A stretch of 64,000 bases of DNA from Cellulosimicrobium cellulans (GTDB lineage: Bacteria; Actinomycetota; Actinomycetes; Actinomycetales; Cellulomonadaceae), in assembly GCF_016921195.1 (NCBI RefSeq), contig NZ_JAFGYF010000007.1, forward strand, positions 166,342 through 230,341, written 5' to 3'. The notes below the pieces were generated by a model. It had not been told where the DNA came from. It saw only the letters and a program-made list of their open reading frames with translations, and made no database searches. Position 1 is the stretch's first letter. The number at the start of each line of letters is the position of its first letter. The position numbers and the translations under genes are program-made. Below, one piece after another: positions 9,426 through 19,400 of the stretch.

Positions 9426-10769
9426 GTGGCAACTCCGCAGAACTACCTAGCAGTGATCAAGGTGGTCGGCATCGGCGGTGGGGGCGTGAACGCCGTCAAC
9501 CGGATGATCGAGGTCGGCCTCAAGGGCGTCGAGTTCATCGCCATCAACACGGACGCGCAGGCGCTCCTCATGTCCGACGCCGACGTCAAGCTCGACGTCG
9601 GTCGCGAGCTGACCCGTGGCCTCGGCGCCGGGGCCGACCCCGAGGTCGGCAAGAAGGCCGCCGAGGACCACGCCGAGGAGATCGAGGACGTGCTGCGCGG
9701 CGCGGACATGGTCTTCGTCACCGCCGGCGAGGGCGGCGGGACCGGGACCGGCGGCGCGCCCGTCGTCGCACGCATCGCGCGCTCGCTCGGCGCGCTCACG
9801 GTCGGTGTCGTGACCCGGCCCTTCACGTTCGAGGGTCGCCGCCGCTCGGTCCAGGCGGACCAGGGCATCGAGAACCTCCGCAACGAGGTCGACACCCTCA
9901 TCGTCATCCCCAACGACCGCCTCCTGTCGATGTCCGACCGCAACGTCAGCGCGCTCCAGGCGTTCCACCAGGCCGACCAGGTGCTGCTCTCCGGTGTCCA
10001 GGGCATCACGGACCTCATCACCACGCCGGGCCTCATCAACCTCGACTTCGCCGACGTGAAGTCGGTGATGCAGGGGGCGGGCAGCGCCCTCATGGGCATC
10101 GGCAACGCGCGCGGCGACGACCGTGCGGTCCAGGCCGCGGAGATGGCGATCTCGTCGCCGCTGCTGGAGGCCAGCATCGACGGCGCGCACGGTGTCCTCC
10201 TGTCGATCCAGGGCGGCTCCGACCTCGGCCTCTTCGAGATCAACGAGGCGGCGCGCCTCGTCCACGAGGCGGCGCACACCGAGGCGAACATCATCTTCGG
10301 TGCGGTGATCGACGACGCCCTGGGCGACGAGGTGCGCGTCACCGTCATCGCCGCCGGCTTCGACGGCGGAGCGCCGCAGGTGCGCGGCGACGCCCGCGCG
10401 CTCGGCCAGGTGGCCGGGGCGCAACGCCCGGCGACGAGCGCGATCCCGGTCGTCCCGGCCGCACGGCCGGTGCCGCCGGCGCCGGCGCCGACGACGGGCG
10501 CGCACACGCTGCCCCGCCCCGTGGTGCCGATCCAGCCGGAGGCCGACGACGTGCCCGTCACGCTCGACGGCGGCTCGGGCCCGGTCCCGGTCCAGCCCAC
10601 GCCTGCCCCGACGTTCACGGTGGTCGGCTCCGGCGACCCGGCGAACCAGAACGCCGACGCGGTGCCGGGCGGCCAGAACGCGGGTGTCGAGGTGCCGCCG
10701 CGGATCTTCGACGAGGAGCCCGCGCGCCGCAAGGTCGAGGAGCTCGACGTCCCCGACTTCCTCAAGTGA
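9426..10769 (+). CDS. ftsZ: Tubulin-like cell division GTPase FtsZ
   Basis: FtsZ polymerises with GTP into the cytokinetic Z-ring. The 447-residue protein starts at GTG 9426 behind GAGAGG. The tubulin signature GGGTGTG lies near residues 103-109, with [17 protein letters not shown] and the T7-loop [11 protein letters not shown]. After the globular part (to about residue 320) comes a Pro/Ala/Val-rich linker of about 110 residues. The conserved C-terminal peptide [10 protein letters not shown] follows; it binds SepF and FtsW in actinobacteria. It has its own leader and candidate promoter, as is usual for ftsZ. Confidence 0.98.
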   Translation: MATPQNYLAVIKVVGIGGGGVNAVNRMIEVGLKGVEFIAINTDAQALLMSDADVKLDVGRELTRGLGAGADPEVGKKAAEDHAEEIEDVLRGADMVFVTAGEGGGTGTGGAPVVARIARSLGALTVGVVTRPFTFEGRRRSVQADQGIENLRNEVDTLIVIPNDRLLSMSDRNVSALQAFHQADQVLLSGVQGITDLITTPGLINLDFADVKSVMQGAGSALMGIGNARGDDRAVQAAEMAISSPLLEASIDGAHGVLLSIQGGSDLGLFEINEAARLVHEAAHTEANIIFGAVIDDALGDEVRVTVIAAGFDGGAPQVRGDARALGQVAGAQRPATSAIPVVPAARPVPPAPAPTTGAHTLPRPVVPIQPEADDVPVTLDGGSGPVPVQPTPAPTFTVVGSGDPANQNADAVPGGQNAGVEVPPRIFDEEPARRKVEELDVPDFLK

Positions 10770-10796
10770 CCCGGTGCTGACCCGGGACCGGACCCG

Positions 10797-11609
10797 ATGA
10801 GCGCCCGCCCCGCCTCCGACGGGAGGGCCGGCGTCCTCCGCACCGCCCCTCCCGTCGCGCTCGAGGTCGATCTCGGCCCCGGCGTGCGCGCCCTGTTCAC
10901 GACCCGTGCGGGCGGTGTCTCGCCGGAGCCGTGGGACTCGCTCAACCTCGGCCTCAACGTGACCGACGACGCGGCGCGCGTCCGGAGCAACCGGGCGCGC
11001 GCGGCTGCGCGGCTCGGGGCCCCGATCGCCTTCGCCTCCCAGGTGCACGGCACGGACGTCGTGCGGCTCGACGCCCCGGCCCAGGACGCGGACGGTGCGC
11101 CCGTCGACTCGGTGGGAGAGGCCGACGCGATCGTCGCGGCCGCACGGGGCGTGGGGCTCGGCGTGCTCGTGGCCGACTGCGTGCCCGTCCTGCTCGCGGA
11201 CGTCGACGCCGGCGTCGTCGGCGTCGCGCACGCGGGTCGGCGCGGGCTGGCGCACGGGGTCGTGCCGGCCGCGCTCGAGGCGATGCGCGCGGCGGGAGCG
11301 CGGGTCGGGAACGTCCGGGCCGCCGTCGGGCCGAGCGCGTGCGGGCGGTGCTACGAGGTCCCGGCGACGATGCGCGACGACGTCGCCCTCGCGCGCCCGG
11401 CCGCACGGTCCACGACGTCCTGGGGCACGCCCGCGCTCGACCTGCCGGCGGGCGTCGTGGCCGACCTCGTCGCCGCTGGCGTCGCCGACGTCGTGCACCT
11501 CGCGGCGTGCACGGTCGAGGACGAGCGGTTCTTCTCGCACCGCCGCGCGGCACGTGGTGGGACGACGACGGGTCGCTTCGCGGGGCTGGTGGCGCTGTGC
11601 ACCGCGTGA
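10797..11609 (+). CDS. pgeF: PgeF/YfiH-family multicopper-like protein
   Basis: This family (formerly polyphenol oxidase/laccase-domain, PgeF) acts on purine nucleosides or edits MurC mistakes in peptidoglycan synthesis in E. coli. The 270-residue protein shows the conserved metal-site pattern: QVHGTDVV, ADCVPVLLADVD, AHAGRRGLAHGV and CGRCYEVP. The usual HAGWRGL motif reads HAGRRGL here. It follows ftsZ by 27 bases as in most Gram-positives. The yggS gene often found between pgeF and sepF is not present; 140 bases separate pgeF from sepF. Confidence 0.88.
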   Translation: MSARPASDGRAGVLRTAPPVALEVDLGPGVRALFTTRAGGVSPEPWDSLNLGLNVTDDAARVRSNRARAAARLGAPIAFASQVHGTDVVRLDAPAQDADGAPVDSVGEADAIVAAARGVGLGVLVADCVPVLLADVDAGVVGVAHAGRRGLAHGVVPAALEAMRAAGARVGNVRAAVGPSACGRCYEVPATMRDDVALARPAARSTTSWGTPALDLPAGVVADLVAAGVADVVHLAACTVEDERFFSHRRAARGGTTTGRFAGLVALCTA

Positions 11610-11684
11610 CCGTCCCGGTCTCGACCTCCGGGTGAGGTTGAGGACCCCGGGCGTGTCGTCCCCTGATCGTCCGACGCCCTCGGT

Positions 11685-11690
11685 TAGCGT
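11685..11690 (+). promoter_or_regulatory. Candidate sepF -10 element
   Basis: TAGCGT lies in the pgeF-sepF gap, about 60 bases before the sepF ATG; I see no convincing -35. It would give sepF a start independent of ftsZ-pgeF. Weak evidence. Confidence 0.3.
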
Positions 11691-11749
11691 GAACGCACCG
11701 GTCCGACGGCCGGTGGACCGACGGATCGATCGAGGACGGAGCAAGGCCC

Positions 11750-12235
11750 ATGGCGGGAGCGCTGCGCAAGACCATGCTGTATCTGGGCCTCGCTGATGAT
11801 CGCGGCGAGGACGAGCAGGACGAGTACGTCGACGAGCTCGACGAGACGGGGGCGGACGTGTCGCACGACTACCAGGCCCAGGTGACGCCGCTGCACCGCG
11901 CGCTCGGACCGCGCGAGGTGCCGCAGACGAGCATGTCGGCCGCCGAGCTGCGCAGGATCACGACGGTGCACCCGCGCTCCTACAACGACGCGCGCGTGAT
12001 CGGGGAGGCGTTCCGAGGCGGCACGCCGGTGATCATGAACCTGTCGGACATGGACGACGCGGACGCGAAGCGCCTGGTCGACTTCTCCGCGGGTCTGATC
12101 TTCGGGCTCCACGGCGCCATCGAGCGCGTCACCAACAAGGTGTTCCTGCTCTCGCCCGAGCACGTGGAGATCACCGGCGAGGAGCAGGCCGCCGCGCCGG
12201 CTCCCGGGCGCGCCGGGTTCTACAACCAGAGCTGA
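11750..12235 (+). CDS. sepF: Cell division protein SepF
   Basis: SepF anchors FtsZ to the membrane and is the main membrane tether in actinobacteria, which lack FtsA. The 161-residue product has an N-terminal amphipathic start ([17 protein letters not shown]) suited to membrane binding. An acidic linker follows, then the conserved core from about residue 65: [41 protein letters not shown] and [15 protein letters not shown]. An AGGACGGAGCAAGG stretch provides the ribosome-binding site. Its place downstream of ftsZ supports the assignment. Confidence 0.96.
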   Translation: MAGALRKTMLYLGLADDRGEDEQDEYVDELDETGADVSHDYQAQVTPLHRALGPREVPQTSMSAAELRRITTVHPRSYNDARVIGEAFRGGTPVIMNLSDMDDADAKRLVDFSAGLIFGLHGAIERVTNKVFLLSPEHVEITGEEQAAAPAPGRAGFYNQS

Positions 12236-12283
12236 CGACGTGCGGGGCGCGCCGCGCCCGCCGAGCACGCGCCCCGCGCACGG

Positions 12284-12326
12284 CAGACGGAGGGACGGAC
12301 GTGGCGACACGTCGGTCCCTCCTCTG
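12284..12326. terminator. Strong hairpin after sepF
   Basis: A long near-perfect stem: CAGA, GGAGGGAC and GACGTG pair with CACGTC, GTCCCTCC and TCTG around a GCGA tetraloop, with only two single-base mismatches. There is no T-run after it, which is common for GC-rich actinobacterial terminators. It lies 48 bases after the sepF stop and before yggT. Confidence 0.75.
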
Positions 12327-12393
12327 CTGTGCGCGCACGGGAGGCGCGTGTCCGGTGCCCGGTCGCGGGACGTACGTCTGGCACAGTTGACCC

Positions 12394-12684
12394 GTGATCT
12401 GGGACCTCATCACAGGGATCGTCGGATTCCTGCTCTGGCTCTACCTGCTGCTGCTCATCGGTCGGCTCGTGTTCGACTGGGTGCAGTTCTTCGCGCGCGA
12501 CTGGCGGCCACGCGGCGCCGTCCTCGTGCTCGCCGAGGTGATCTACTCGGCGACCGACCCGCCCCTGCGTGCGCTGCGTCGTCTCATCCCGCCGCTCTCC
12601 CTGGGGCAGGTGCGGCTCGACCTGGCGTTCATCATCCTCTTCTTCGCGGTGACGATCGCCGCGCAGATCGTGTCGTCGCTCTGA
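12394..12684 (+). CDS. YggT-family integral membrane protein
   Basis: A 96-residue protein with two membrane segments (about residues 5-25, IVGFLLWLYLLLLIGRLVF, and 72-93, LAFIILFFAVTIAAQIVSS). Between them is the conserved loop EVIYSATDPPLRALRRLIPPLSLG, which is diagnostic of the YggT family. Members sit next to sepF and divIVA in Gram-positive dcw clusters and are linked to cell-shape or osmotic functions, but the molecular role is unclear. The GTG at 12394 follows a CACAGT -10-like element by six bases, so the message may be leaderless. Confidence 0.9.
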   Translation: MIWDLITGIVGFLLWLYLLLLIGRLVFDWVQFFARDWRPRGAVLVLAEVIYSATDPPLRALRRLIPPLSLGQVRLDLAFIILFFAVTIAAQIVSSL

Positions 12685-12910
12685 GACGCACGTCACGCGC
12701 CCTGGGCGCACGCCCCGCCGGCGGTGGTGCGCTACGTCCGGTTCGCCCCGACCGCGACCGGCCCGACGCCGGACCGTCACGTCATCCACACGGGCGCGCG
12801 GCGCGCGAACGCGCGGCCGCTCCCGGCCCCCACGGGCAATCTCCGCTACTTTGGACTCTGGTGATCGCGAGGTCGCCCGGACCGACACGCAAACGCTATG
12901 AGGTGAACCG

Positions 12911-13579
12911 ATGGCACTGCTCACTGCAGAGGACATCCTGAACAAGAAGTTCTCGGCGACGAAGTTCCGCGAGGGGTACGACGTCGAAGAGGTCGACGAC
13001 TTCTTGGACGAGGTGGTGAGGACCCTCAACTCCGTGCAGGAGGAGAACGAGGACCTCAAGTCGAAGCTCGCTGCCGCGGAGCGTCGTATCGCGGAGCTCA
13101 GCCGGGCCGACGCGTCCAGCGCTGCGGTGCAGCCCGCCGTCGTCGAGGCGCCCAAGGCACCCGAGCCGGAGCCCGCCCCGGTCGCACCGATCTCGCAGGC
13201 CGTGGTCGCGAAGAACGGCGCCGAGCCCGAGTCGGCGACCGGCATGCTCCAGCTCGCCCAGAAGCTGCACGACGACTACGTGCGCTCGGGCCAGGAGGAG
13301 GGCGACCGGCTCATCGCGGAGGCCAAGGCGGAGGGCACGCGCATCGTGCGCGAGGCCGAGGAGACCTCCCACCGCACGCTGTCGCAGCTCGAGCAGGAGC
13401 GTTCGCTCCTCGAGCGCAAGATCGACGAGCTGCGCATCTTCGAGCGCGACTACCGCACGCGCCTCAAGAGCTACCTGCAGAACCTGCTGGGTGACCTGGA
13501 CAACCGGGGCAGCGCCCTCCCGCCGCGCAGCAACGTCGGCGGGGCGAGCCGCACGAGCGACCTCGCGCCCGGCATCTAG
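12911..13579 (+). CDS. divIVA: DivIVA/Wag31 polar growth scaffold
   Basis: Actinobacterial DivIVA (Wag31) marks the cell poles and organises tip-directed wall synthesis. The 222-residue protein has the conserved membrane-binding N-terminus (residues 1-60, ILNKKFSATKFREGYDVEEVDDFLDEV). A first coiled coil spans about 30-75, an Ala/Pro/Glu-rich linker about 76-110, and a second coiled coil about 115-195 (QKLHDDYVRSGQEEGDRLI). GAGGTGAACC precedes the ATG. The 226-base gap after yggT is GC-rich apart from a CTACTTTGGACT stretch that may hold its promoter; I cannot define both elements. Confidence 0.96.
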   Translation: MALLTAEDILNKKFSATKFREGYDVEEVDDFLDEVVRTLNSVQEENEDLKSKLAAAERRIAELSRADASSAAVQPAVVEAPKAPEPEPAPVAPISQAVVAKNGAEPESATGMLQLAQKLHDDYVRSGQEEGDRLIAEAKAEGTRIVREAEETSHRTLSQLEQERSLLERKIDELRIFERDYRTRLKSYLQNLLGDLDNRGSALPPRSNVGGASRTSDLAPGI

Positions 13580-13598
13580 CACCTGCGTCGACCGTCCG

Positions 13599-13677
13599 GC
13601 AGCGGCCGGTACGCCTCGCACCTGCGTCTTCCCGCCTCGGCGGACCGGCGTGGTGTGTTGTGCGTACCGGCCGCTGC
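13599..13677. repeat. 16-base perfect inverted repeat, 47-base loop
   Basis: The arms at 13599-13614 and 13662-13677 are perfectly complementary over 16 bases (left arm GCAGCGGCCGGTACGC). The loop contains a smaller CCGCC/GGCGG hairpin. It starts 20 bases after the divIVA stop, so it can terminate divIVA transcription. Its right arm occupies the spacer of the next promoter (13658-13686), so it may also be a DNA-level control site. Confidence 0.7.
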
Positions 13678-13686
13678 GTCTACTCT
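13658..13686 (+). promoter_or_regulatory. Candidate promoter of the DksA-like gene
   Basis: TTGTGC (13658-13663) and TACTCT (13681-13686) are 17 bases apart, and the start codon is 27 bases downstream. The spacer contains the right arm of a 16-base inverted repeat, suggesting that a factor or structure at the repeat could affect transcription. Confidence 0.55.
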
Positions 13687-13713
13687 CGCGTGACTCGAAC
13701 TTGGAGGGGCGAC

Positions 13714-14175
13714 ATGACCAAGCTCACCACCGCGGCCCGAACGGCCGTGCGCGACCGGTTTCCCAACCTCGCGAAGGACGTCAAGTCCTTCCCCGTGCGC
13801 GACGGGGAGGAGCCCTGGACCCTGCGGGAGGTCGAGGAGCTCGCCGCCGAGCTCCTCTCGGAGAAGGAGCGTCTGGAGGGGGAGCTCGCCTCCGCCGACG
13901 AGGAGCTCTCGAACCTGCTGCGGCACTCCGGCGACGGCGCGGGCGACGACCAGGCGGACTCCGGGTCGAGCGCCCTGGAGCGCGAGCAGGAGCTGACCCT
14001 CGTCAACAACGTCCGCGACCTGCTGGCGCAGACGTCGCACGCCCTCGACCGCATCGCGGCGGGCACGTACGCGACGTGCGAGGAGACGGGGCTGCCGATC
14101 GGCAAGGCGCGCCTCCAGGCGTTCCCGCGGGCCAACCTCTCCGTCGAGGCGAAGCAGCGCGCCGAGCGCCGCTGA
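13714..14175 (+). CDS. DksA/TraR-like protein lacking the zinc-finger cysteines
   Basis: A 153-residue protein of the TraR/DksA type. DksA relatives bind the RNA polymerase secondary channel and help adjust transcription. Two coiled-coil helices span roughly residues 35-75 and 92-120, followed by the short C-terminal segment GTYATCEETGLPIGKARLQAFPRA. In DksA this region reads C-x2-C-G and ends with a second cysteine pair. Here only the first cysteine remains and the tail stops at AKQRAERR, so zinc binding is unlikely. The ATG at 13714 has a strong GGAGGGG site; an in-frame GTG at 13660 lies inside the promoter. Function in the cell is inferred. Confidence 0.85.
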   Translation: MTKLTTAARTAVRDRFPNLAKDVKSFPVRDGEEPWTLREVEELAAELLSEKERLEGELASADEELSNLLRHSGDGAGDDQADSGSSALEREQELTLVNNVRDLLAQTSHALDRIAAGTYATCEETGLPIGKARLQAFPRANLSVEAKQRAERR

Positions 14176-14234
14176 GGCCCGGCAGCCGTAGGGGGCGCGC
14201 CGAGGCCGGGGTCGACGTGGCAGACTTGCCGCCG

Positions 14235-14918
14235 ATGTCCACCTCCGCGCGCCCCGAGCCCACAGAACCCGCCGACGCCGTCGCCGGCACCGACTCCGGC
14301 ACTGCGTCCGGCACCGCGACCAGCACGGCCCGCCGCGGTCCGCGGCGCGTGCTGGTGGTCTGGACCGTCGCCCTCGCGGTCCTCGTCCTGGCGCTCGACC
14401 AGCTCACCAAGTGGTGGGCCGAGTCGAGCCTCACGCTCGGCGACGACACGGTCCCGGTCCTGGGGTCCCTCCTCGGGCTCCGGCTCATCTACAACCCCGG
14501 CGCCGCGCTCTCCATCGCGACGGGGATGACCTGGCTCCTGACGATCGTGGTCGTGGCCGTGGTGGTCGTCATCGTGCGCATGGTGGGCAGGATCGGCTCG
14601 CGCGCCTGGGCGGTCGCGCTCGGGCTGCTGCTCGGCGGGGCGCTCGGGAACCTCGTGGACAGGTTCTTCCGCGAGCCCGGCTTCGCGCGCGGTCACGTGG
14701 TCGACTTCATCGCCTACGCGAACTGGTTCGTGGGCAACGTCGCGGACATCGCGATCGTGGCGGCAGCGGCGATGATCGCCGTGCTCTCGGTGCTCGGCAT
14801 CGGACTCGACGGTACCCGGCACGGGGGCGACGACGCGGGCGACGAGCCGGGCGACGACGCCGAGGTCACCGAGCCCGGCCCGACGACCGTGCGCGCGGAC
14901 CGCGAGGAGGAGCGGTGA
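14235..14918 (+). CDS. lspA: Lipoprotein signal peptidase (signal peptidase II)
   Basis: LspA cleaves the signal peptide from diacylglyceryl-modified prolipoproteins in the membrane. The 227-residue product has a Thr/Ala-rich N-terminal extension of about 38 residues, then four membrane helices. Motifs are [15 protein letters not shown], the catalytic-Asp motif GNLVDRFF and the second Asp in [11 protein letters not shown]. The C-terminal 35 residues are acidic and outside the family core. A CAGACT element eight bases before the ATG may be a leaderless -10. The stop overlaps the start of the pseudouridine synthase gene. Confidence 0.95.
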   Translation: MSTSARPEPTEPADAVAGTDSGTASGTATSTARRGPRRVLVVWTVALAVLVLALDQLTKWWAESSLTLGDDTVPVLGSLLGLRLIYNPGAALSIATGMTWLLTIVVVAVVVVIVRMVGRIGSRAWAVALGLLLGGALGNLVDRFFREPGFARGHVVDFIAYANWFVGNVADIAIVAAAAMIAVLSVLGIGLDGTRHGGDDAGDEPGDDAEVTEPGPTTVRADREEER

Positions 14919-15847
14919 GCCTCCGCTCGCTGCCGGTCCCGGACGGCCTCGCCGGCGAGCGGGTCGACGCCGGGCTGTCCCGCCTGCTCGGCCTCTCGCG
15001 GACGCGCGCGGCGGACCTCGCGGCGGGCGGCGCCGTCCGCCTGGACGGCCGGGAGGTCGGCAAGTCCGACCGGCTCGTCCCGGGAGCGTGGCTCGAGGTC
15101 GAGGTGCCCGACGCCGCCCCGGCTGCGGTCGAGGTCGTCGCCGAGCCCGTGCCCGGCATGGGCATCGTCCACGACGACGACGACGTCGTGGTCGTCGACA
15201 AGCCCGTCGGCGTCGCGGCGCACCCCTCGCCGGGGTGGACCGGCCCGACCGTCGTCGGCGCGCTCGCCGCGACGGGCTATCGGATCTCCACGTCCGGCGC
15301 TGCCGAGCGCCAGGGCATCGTGCACCGCCTCGACGTCGGCACGTCGGGGCTCATGGTCGTCGCGAAGAGCGAGGTCGCGTACACGGCTCTCAAGCGCGCC
15401 TTCAAGGAGCGCACGGTCGAGAAGGTCTACCACGCGCTCGTCCAGGGGCACCCGGAGCCGACGACCGGGACCATCGACGCGCCCATCGGGCGCCACCCGA
15501 GCGCCGACTGGAAGTTCGCGGTCACCGCGGAGGGCAAGCCCTCGGTGACGCACTACGAGGTCCTCGAGATGCTGCCCGCGGCCTCGCTCGTCGAGGTGCA
15601 CCTCGAGACGGGGCGCACGCACCAGATCCGCGTCCACTTCTCCGCGCTGCGCCACCCGTGCGTGGGCGACCTCACCTACGGCGCAGACCCCGTGCTGGCC
15701 TCGCGCGTCGCTCTGACGCGCCAGTGGCTGCACGCCGTCCGCCTCGGGTTCGAGCACCCGACGACGGGGGAGTGGCTCGAGCTGACGAGCCAGTACCCCG
15801 ACGACCTCGCGCACGCGCTCGAGGTCCTGCGGGGGGCGTACGCGTGA
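14915..15847 (+). CDS. rluD: RluA-family 23S rRNA pseudouridine synthase
   Basis: Converts specific uridines of large-subunit rRNA to pseudouridine. The 310-residue product begins at GTG 14915, overlapping the lspA stop. An N-terminal S4 RNA-binding segment ([22 protein letters not shown], about residues 10-32) is followed by the catalytic domain. That domain has the nucleophile motif [16 protein letters not shown] (Asp near residue 141) and the [12 protein letters not shown] and [10 protein letters not shown] motifs. Pairing with lspA is common in bacteria. The exact target position (RluD versus RluC-like) cannot be decided from sequence. Confidence 0.9.
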   Translation: MSLRSLPVPDGLAGERVDAGLSRLLGLSRTRAADLAAGGAVRLDGREVGKSDRLVPGAWLEVEVPDAAPAAVEVVAEPVPGMGIVHDDDDVVVVDKPVGVAAHPSPGWTGPTVVGALAATGYRISTSGAAERQGIVHRLDVGTSGLMVVAKSEVAYTALKRAFKERTVEKVYHALVQGHPEPTTGTIDAPIGRHPSADWKFAVTAEGKPSVTHYEVLEMLPAASLVEVHLETGRTHQIRVHFSALRHPCVGDLTYGADPVLASRVALTRQWLHAVRLGFEHPTTGEWLELTSQYPDDLAHALEVLRGAYA

Positions 15848-16365
15848 CCACCGGCGTCCCCGGTGCGGGCACGGGCCGGCTCGTCGTCGAGCGCGTGGTC
15901 GACGACGCCGGGCTCGCCGCCGCGCACGCGCTGCGGCTCGCGGTGTTCGTCGACGAGCAGGGCGTACCGGTCGAGGAGGAGATCGACGACCTCGACACCG
16001 CGGTGACGACGACGCACGTCCTCGTGCGCGACCGCGGGCGGGACGGCGCGGTCGTCGGCACGGGGCGGCTCCTGACCGACCCGGCGCACCCGGGCGAGGT
16101 GCACGTCGGCCGGGTCGCCGTGTCCGCGTCCGCGCGCGGCACCGGCGCGGGCGCCACGGTGATGCGCGCCCTGGAGGGGATCGCGCTCGCCGAGCACGCG
16201 GCGTCGGGCGCGGACGGGCGTCGCACGGTGCGCGTCCTGCTCTCCGCCCAGGTCCAGGCGATCGGGTTCTACGAGCGCCTCGGCTACGTGGTCTCCGGCC
16301 CGGTCTACCTCGACGCGGGCATCGACCACCGCGACGCCGCGAAGACCCTCACGACCGACGGCTGA
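15844..16365 (+). CDS. GNAT-family N-acetyltransferase (ElaA/YjcF-like)
   Basis: A 173-residue acetyl-CoA-dependent acetyltransferase fold. The N-terminal [23 protein letters not shown] stretch is typical of the ElaA/YjcF subgroup. The acetyl-CoA loop region follows ([20 protein letters not shown]), and the C-terminal strand includes [13 protein letters not shown]. The substrate is unknown. GTG 15844 overlaps the preceding stop by four bases, so it is the last gene of the lspA operon; a hairpin follows 43 bases later. Confidence 0.87.
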   Translation: MTTGVPGAGTGRLVVERVVDDAGLAAAHALRLAVFVDEQGVPVEEEIDDLDTAVTTTHVLVRDRGRDGAVVGTGRLLTDPAHPGEVHVGRVAVSASARGTGAGATVMRALEGIALAEHAASGADGRRTVRVLLSAQVQAIGFYERLGYVVSGPVYLDAGIDHRDAAKTLTTDG

Positions 16366-16407
16366 CGCCGCCCGCGGGCGCGGACTCGGGGCGTCGCGCG
16401 TCGGTGA

Positions 16408-16436
16408 CCGCGGCTGTGCCACGGGGCACACCGCGG
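16408..16436. terminator. Terminator hairpin before dnaE
   Basis: CCGCGG and GTGCC pair with GGCAC and CCGCGG around a four-base loop, giving about 11 stem pairs with a small internal bulge. It closes the lspA-rluD-GNAT unit and separates it from the dnaE promoter. Confidence 0.65.
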
Positions 16437-16473
16437 ACCGCCGAGGGTGCCCGGGCGCGTGGGCGGGGCGACT

Positions 16474-16479
16474 TAGGAT
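16474..16479 (+). promoter_or_regulatory. Leaderless -10 element of dnaE
   Basis: TAGGAT ends six bases before the dnaE ATG at 16486, so transcription is expected to start at the start codon. No good -35 is visible. There is also no ribosome-binding site, consistent with leaderless translation. Confidence 0.6.
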
Positions 16480-16485
16480 CGGTGC

Positions 16486-19400
16486 ATGCCGACCGCCACA
16501 GAGGACTTCGTCCACCTCCACGTCCACACCGAGTACTCGATGCTGGACGGCGCGGCGCGGATCGGGGACCTGTTCGACGAGGTCGAGCGCCTCGGGCAGA
16601 AGGCGATCGCGACGACGGACCACGGGTACGTGTTCGGGGCGTTCGAGTTCTGGTCGCGCGCGCAGTCGAAGGGCATCAAGCCGATCATCGGCGTCGAGGC
16701 GTACATCACGCCGGGGACGAGCCGGTTCGACCAGACGCGCGTGCGGTTCGGGCAGCAGGGGCAGGAGTCCGACGACGTCTCCGCGCGCGGTGCCTACACC
16801 CACATGACGCTCCTCGCCAAGGACAACGAAGGGCTGCACAACCTGTTCCGCGCGTCCTCGCTGGCGTCGCTGGAGGGGCAGATGGGCAAGTGGCCCCGCA
16901 TGGACCGCGAACTGCTCCAGACCTACGGCAAGGGCATGATCGCGACGAGCGGCTGCCCGTCGGGGGAGATCCAGACGCGCCTGCGGCTCGGCCAGTGGGA
17001 CGAGGCGGTCCGGACGGCGGGCGAGCTCCAGGACATCTTCGGGCGCGAGAACTTCTACGTCGAGCTCATGGACCACGGTCTCGACATCGAGACCCGGGTG
17101 ACGCAGGACCTGCTGCGGCTCGCGGAGACGATCGGCGCGCGGCTCGTCGCGACGAACGACCTGCACTACGTGCGCGAGGAGGACGCGCCGAGCCAGGAGG
17201 CCCTGCTCGCGATCAACTCCGGCTCGACGCTCGACGACCCGGACCGGTTCAAGTTCGACGGGACCGGCTACTACGTGAAGTCGGCGGCGGAGATGCGGCG
17301 CGTCTTCGCGGAGCTGCCCGAGGCGTGCGACAACACGCTGCTCATCGCGGAGCAGTGCGAGGTGTCGTTCGACACGAAGGCGAACTACATGCCGCGGTTC
17401 CCCGTCCCGGAGGGCGAGGACGAGACGAGCTGGTTCGTCAAGGAGGTGGAGCGCGGGCTGCACCGCCGGTACCCGAACGGCATCCCCGACGCGGCGCGCA
17501 AGCAGGCCCAGTACGAGACCGAGGTCATCATCCAGATGGGCTTCCCGGGGTACTTCCTCGTGGTCGCCGACTTCATCAACTGGGCCAAGGACCAGGGCAT
17601 CCGCGTCGGGCCCGGCCGTGGTTCGGCCGCGGGTTCCATGGCGTCGTACCTCATGGGCATCACCGAGCTCGACCCGCTGGAGCACGGCCTGATCTTCGAG
17701 CGGTTCCTCAACCCCGAGCGCGTGTCGATGCCCGACGTCGACGTCGACTTCGACGAGCGTCGGCGCGGGGAGGTCATCCGGTACGTCACGGAGAAGTACG
17801 GCGACGACCGCGTCGCCCAGATCGTCACCTACGGCACCATCAAGGCCAAGCAGGCGCTCAAGGACTCGGCGCGGCTCCTCGGCTTCCCCTTCGCGATGGG
17901 GGAGAAGCTCACCAAGGCCATGCCACCGGCCGTCATGGGCAAGGACATCCCGCTCTCGGGGATCTTCGACCCGAAGCACGAGCGGTACTCCGAGGCCGCG
18001 GAGTTCCGCCAGCTCCACGACACCGACCCGGAGGCGCAGCGCGTCGTCGAGCTCGCGCGCGGCATCGAGGGCCTGAAGCGGCAGTGGGGCGTGCACGCGG
18101 CGGGCGTGATCATGTCGAGCGACCCGCTCATCGACATCATCCCGATCATGCGCCGCCCCCAGGACGGCGCGGTCATCACGCAGTTCGACTACCCGACGTC
18201 CGAGGGCCTCGGCCTCATCAAGATGGACTTCCTCGGGCTGCGCAACCTCACGATCCTCGACGACGCGCTCGAGAACATCGAGATGAACGGCAAGGAGCCG
18301 ATCGAGATCGAGTCGCTCGCGCTCGACGACAAGGCGTCGTACGAGCTGCTCGCGCGCGGTGACACGCTCGGCGTGTTCCAGCTCGACGGCGGCCCCATGC
18401 GTGCGCTCCTGCGCCAGATGAAACCGGACAAGTTCGACGACCTCTCGGCCGTCATCGCGCTGTACCGCCCGGGCCCCATGGGCATGAACTCGCACACGAA
18501 CTACGCGCTGCGCAAGAACGGTCTGCAGAAGATCGAGCCCATCCACCCGGAGCTGGAGGAGCCGCTCGCGGAGATCCTGGACGAGACGTACGGACTCATC
18601 GTCTACCAGGAGCAGGTGCAGCGCGCCGCCCAGATCCTCGCGGGGTACTCGCTCGGCCAGGCCGACCTGCTGCGTCGCGCGATGGGCAAGAAGAAGAAGG
18701 AGATCCTCGACAAGGAGTTCGTCCCCTTCCAGGCGGGCTGCCGCGAGCGCGGCTACTCCGACGGCGCGATCCAGGCCGTCTGGGACACGCTGGTCCCGTT
18801 CGCGGGCTACGCGTTCAACAAGGCGCACTCGGCGGGGTACGGCCTCGTCGCGTACTGGACGGCGTTCCTCAAGGCGAACTACCCGACCGAGTACATGGCG
18901 GCGCTCCTGCAGAGCGTGCGGGACGACAAGGACAAGCTCGCCCTGTACCTCAACGAGTGCCGGCGCATGCACATCACGGTGCTCCCGCCCGACGTGAACG
19001 ACTCGGCGGCCAAGTTCACGGCCGTCGGCAACGACATCCGCTTCGGCCTCACGGGCGTGCGCAACGTCGGCGCGAACGTCGTCGACGCGATCATCCGCAC
19101 GCGCGAGGAGAAGGGCGCGTTCACGTCGTTCACCGACTTCCTCGACAAGGTGCCGGCCGTCGTCTGCAACAAGCGCACCATCGAGTCGCTCATCAAGGCG
19201 GGCGCGTTCGACTCGCTCGGGCACGCGCGCCGCGCGCTGCTCGTCGTGCACGAGCAGGCGGTCGACTCGGTCATCAGCGTCAAGCGCAAGGAGGCGGAGG
19301 GCCAGTTCGACCTGTTCGCCGACTTCGCCGGGGGCGACGACGAGGACGGCCTGTCGTTCTCCGTCGACGTGCCGGACCTCCCGGACTGGGACAAGAAGCA

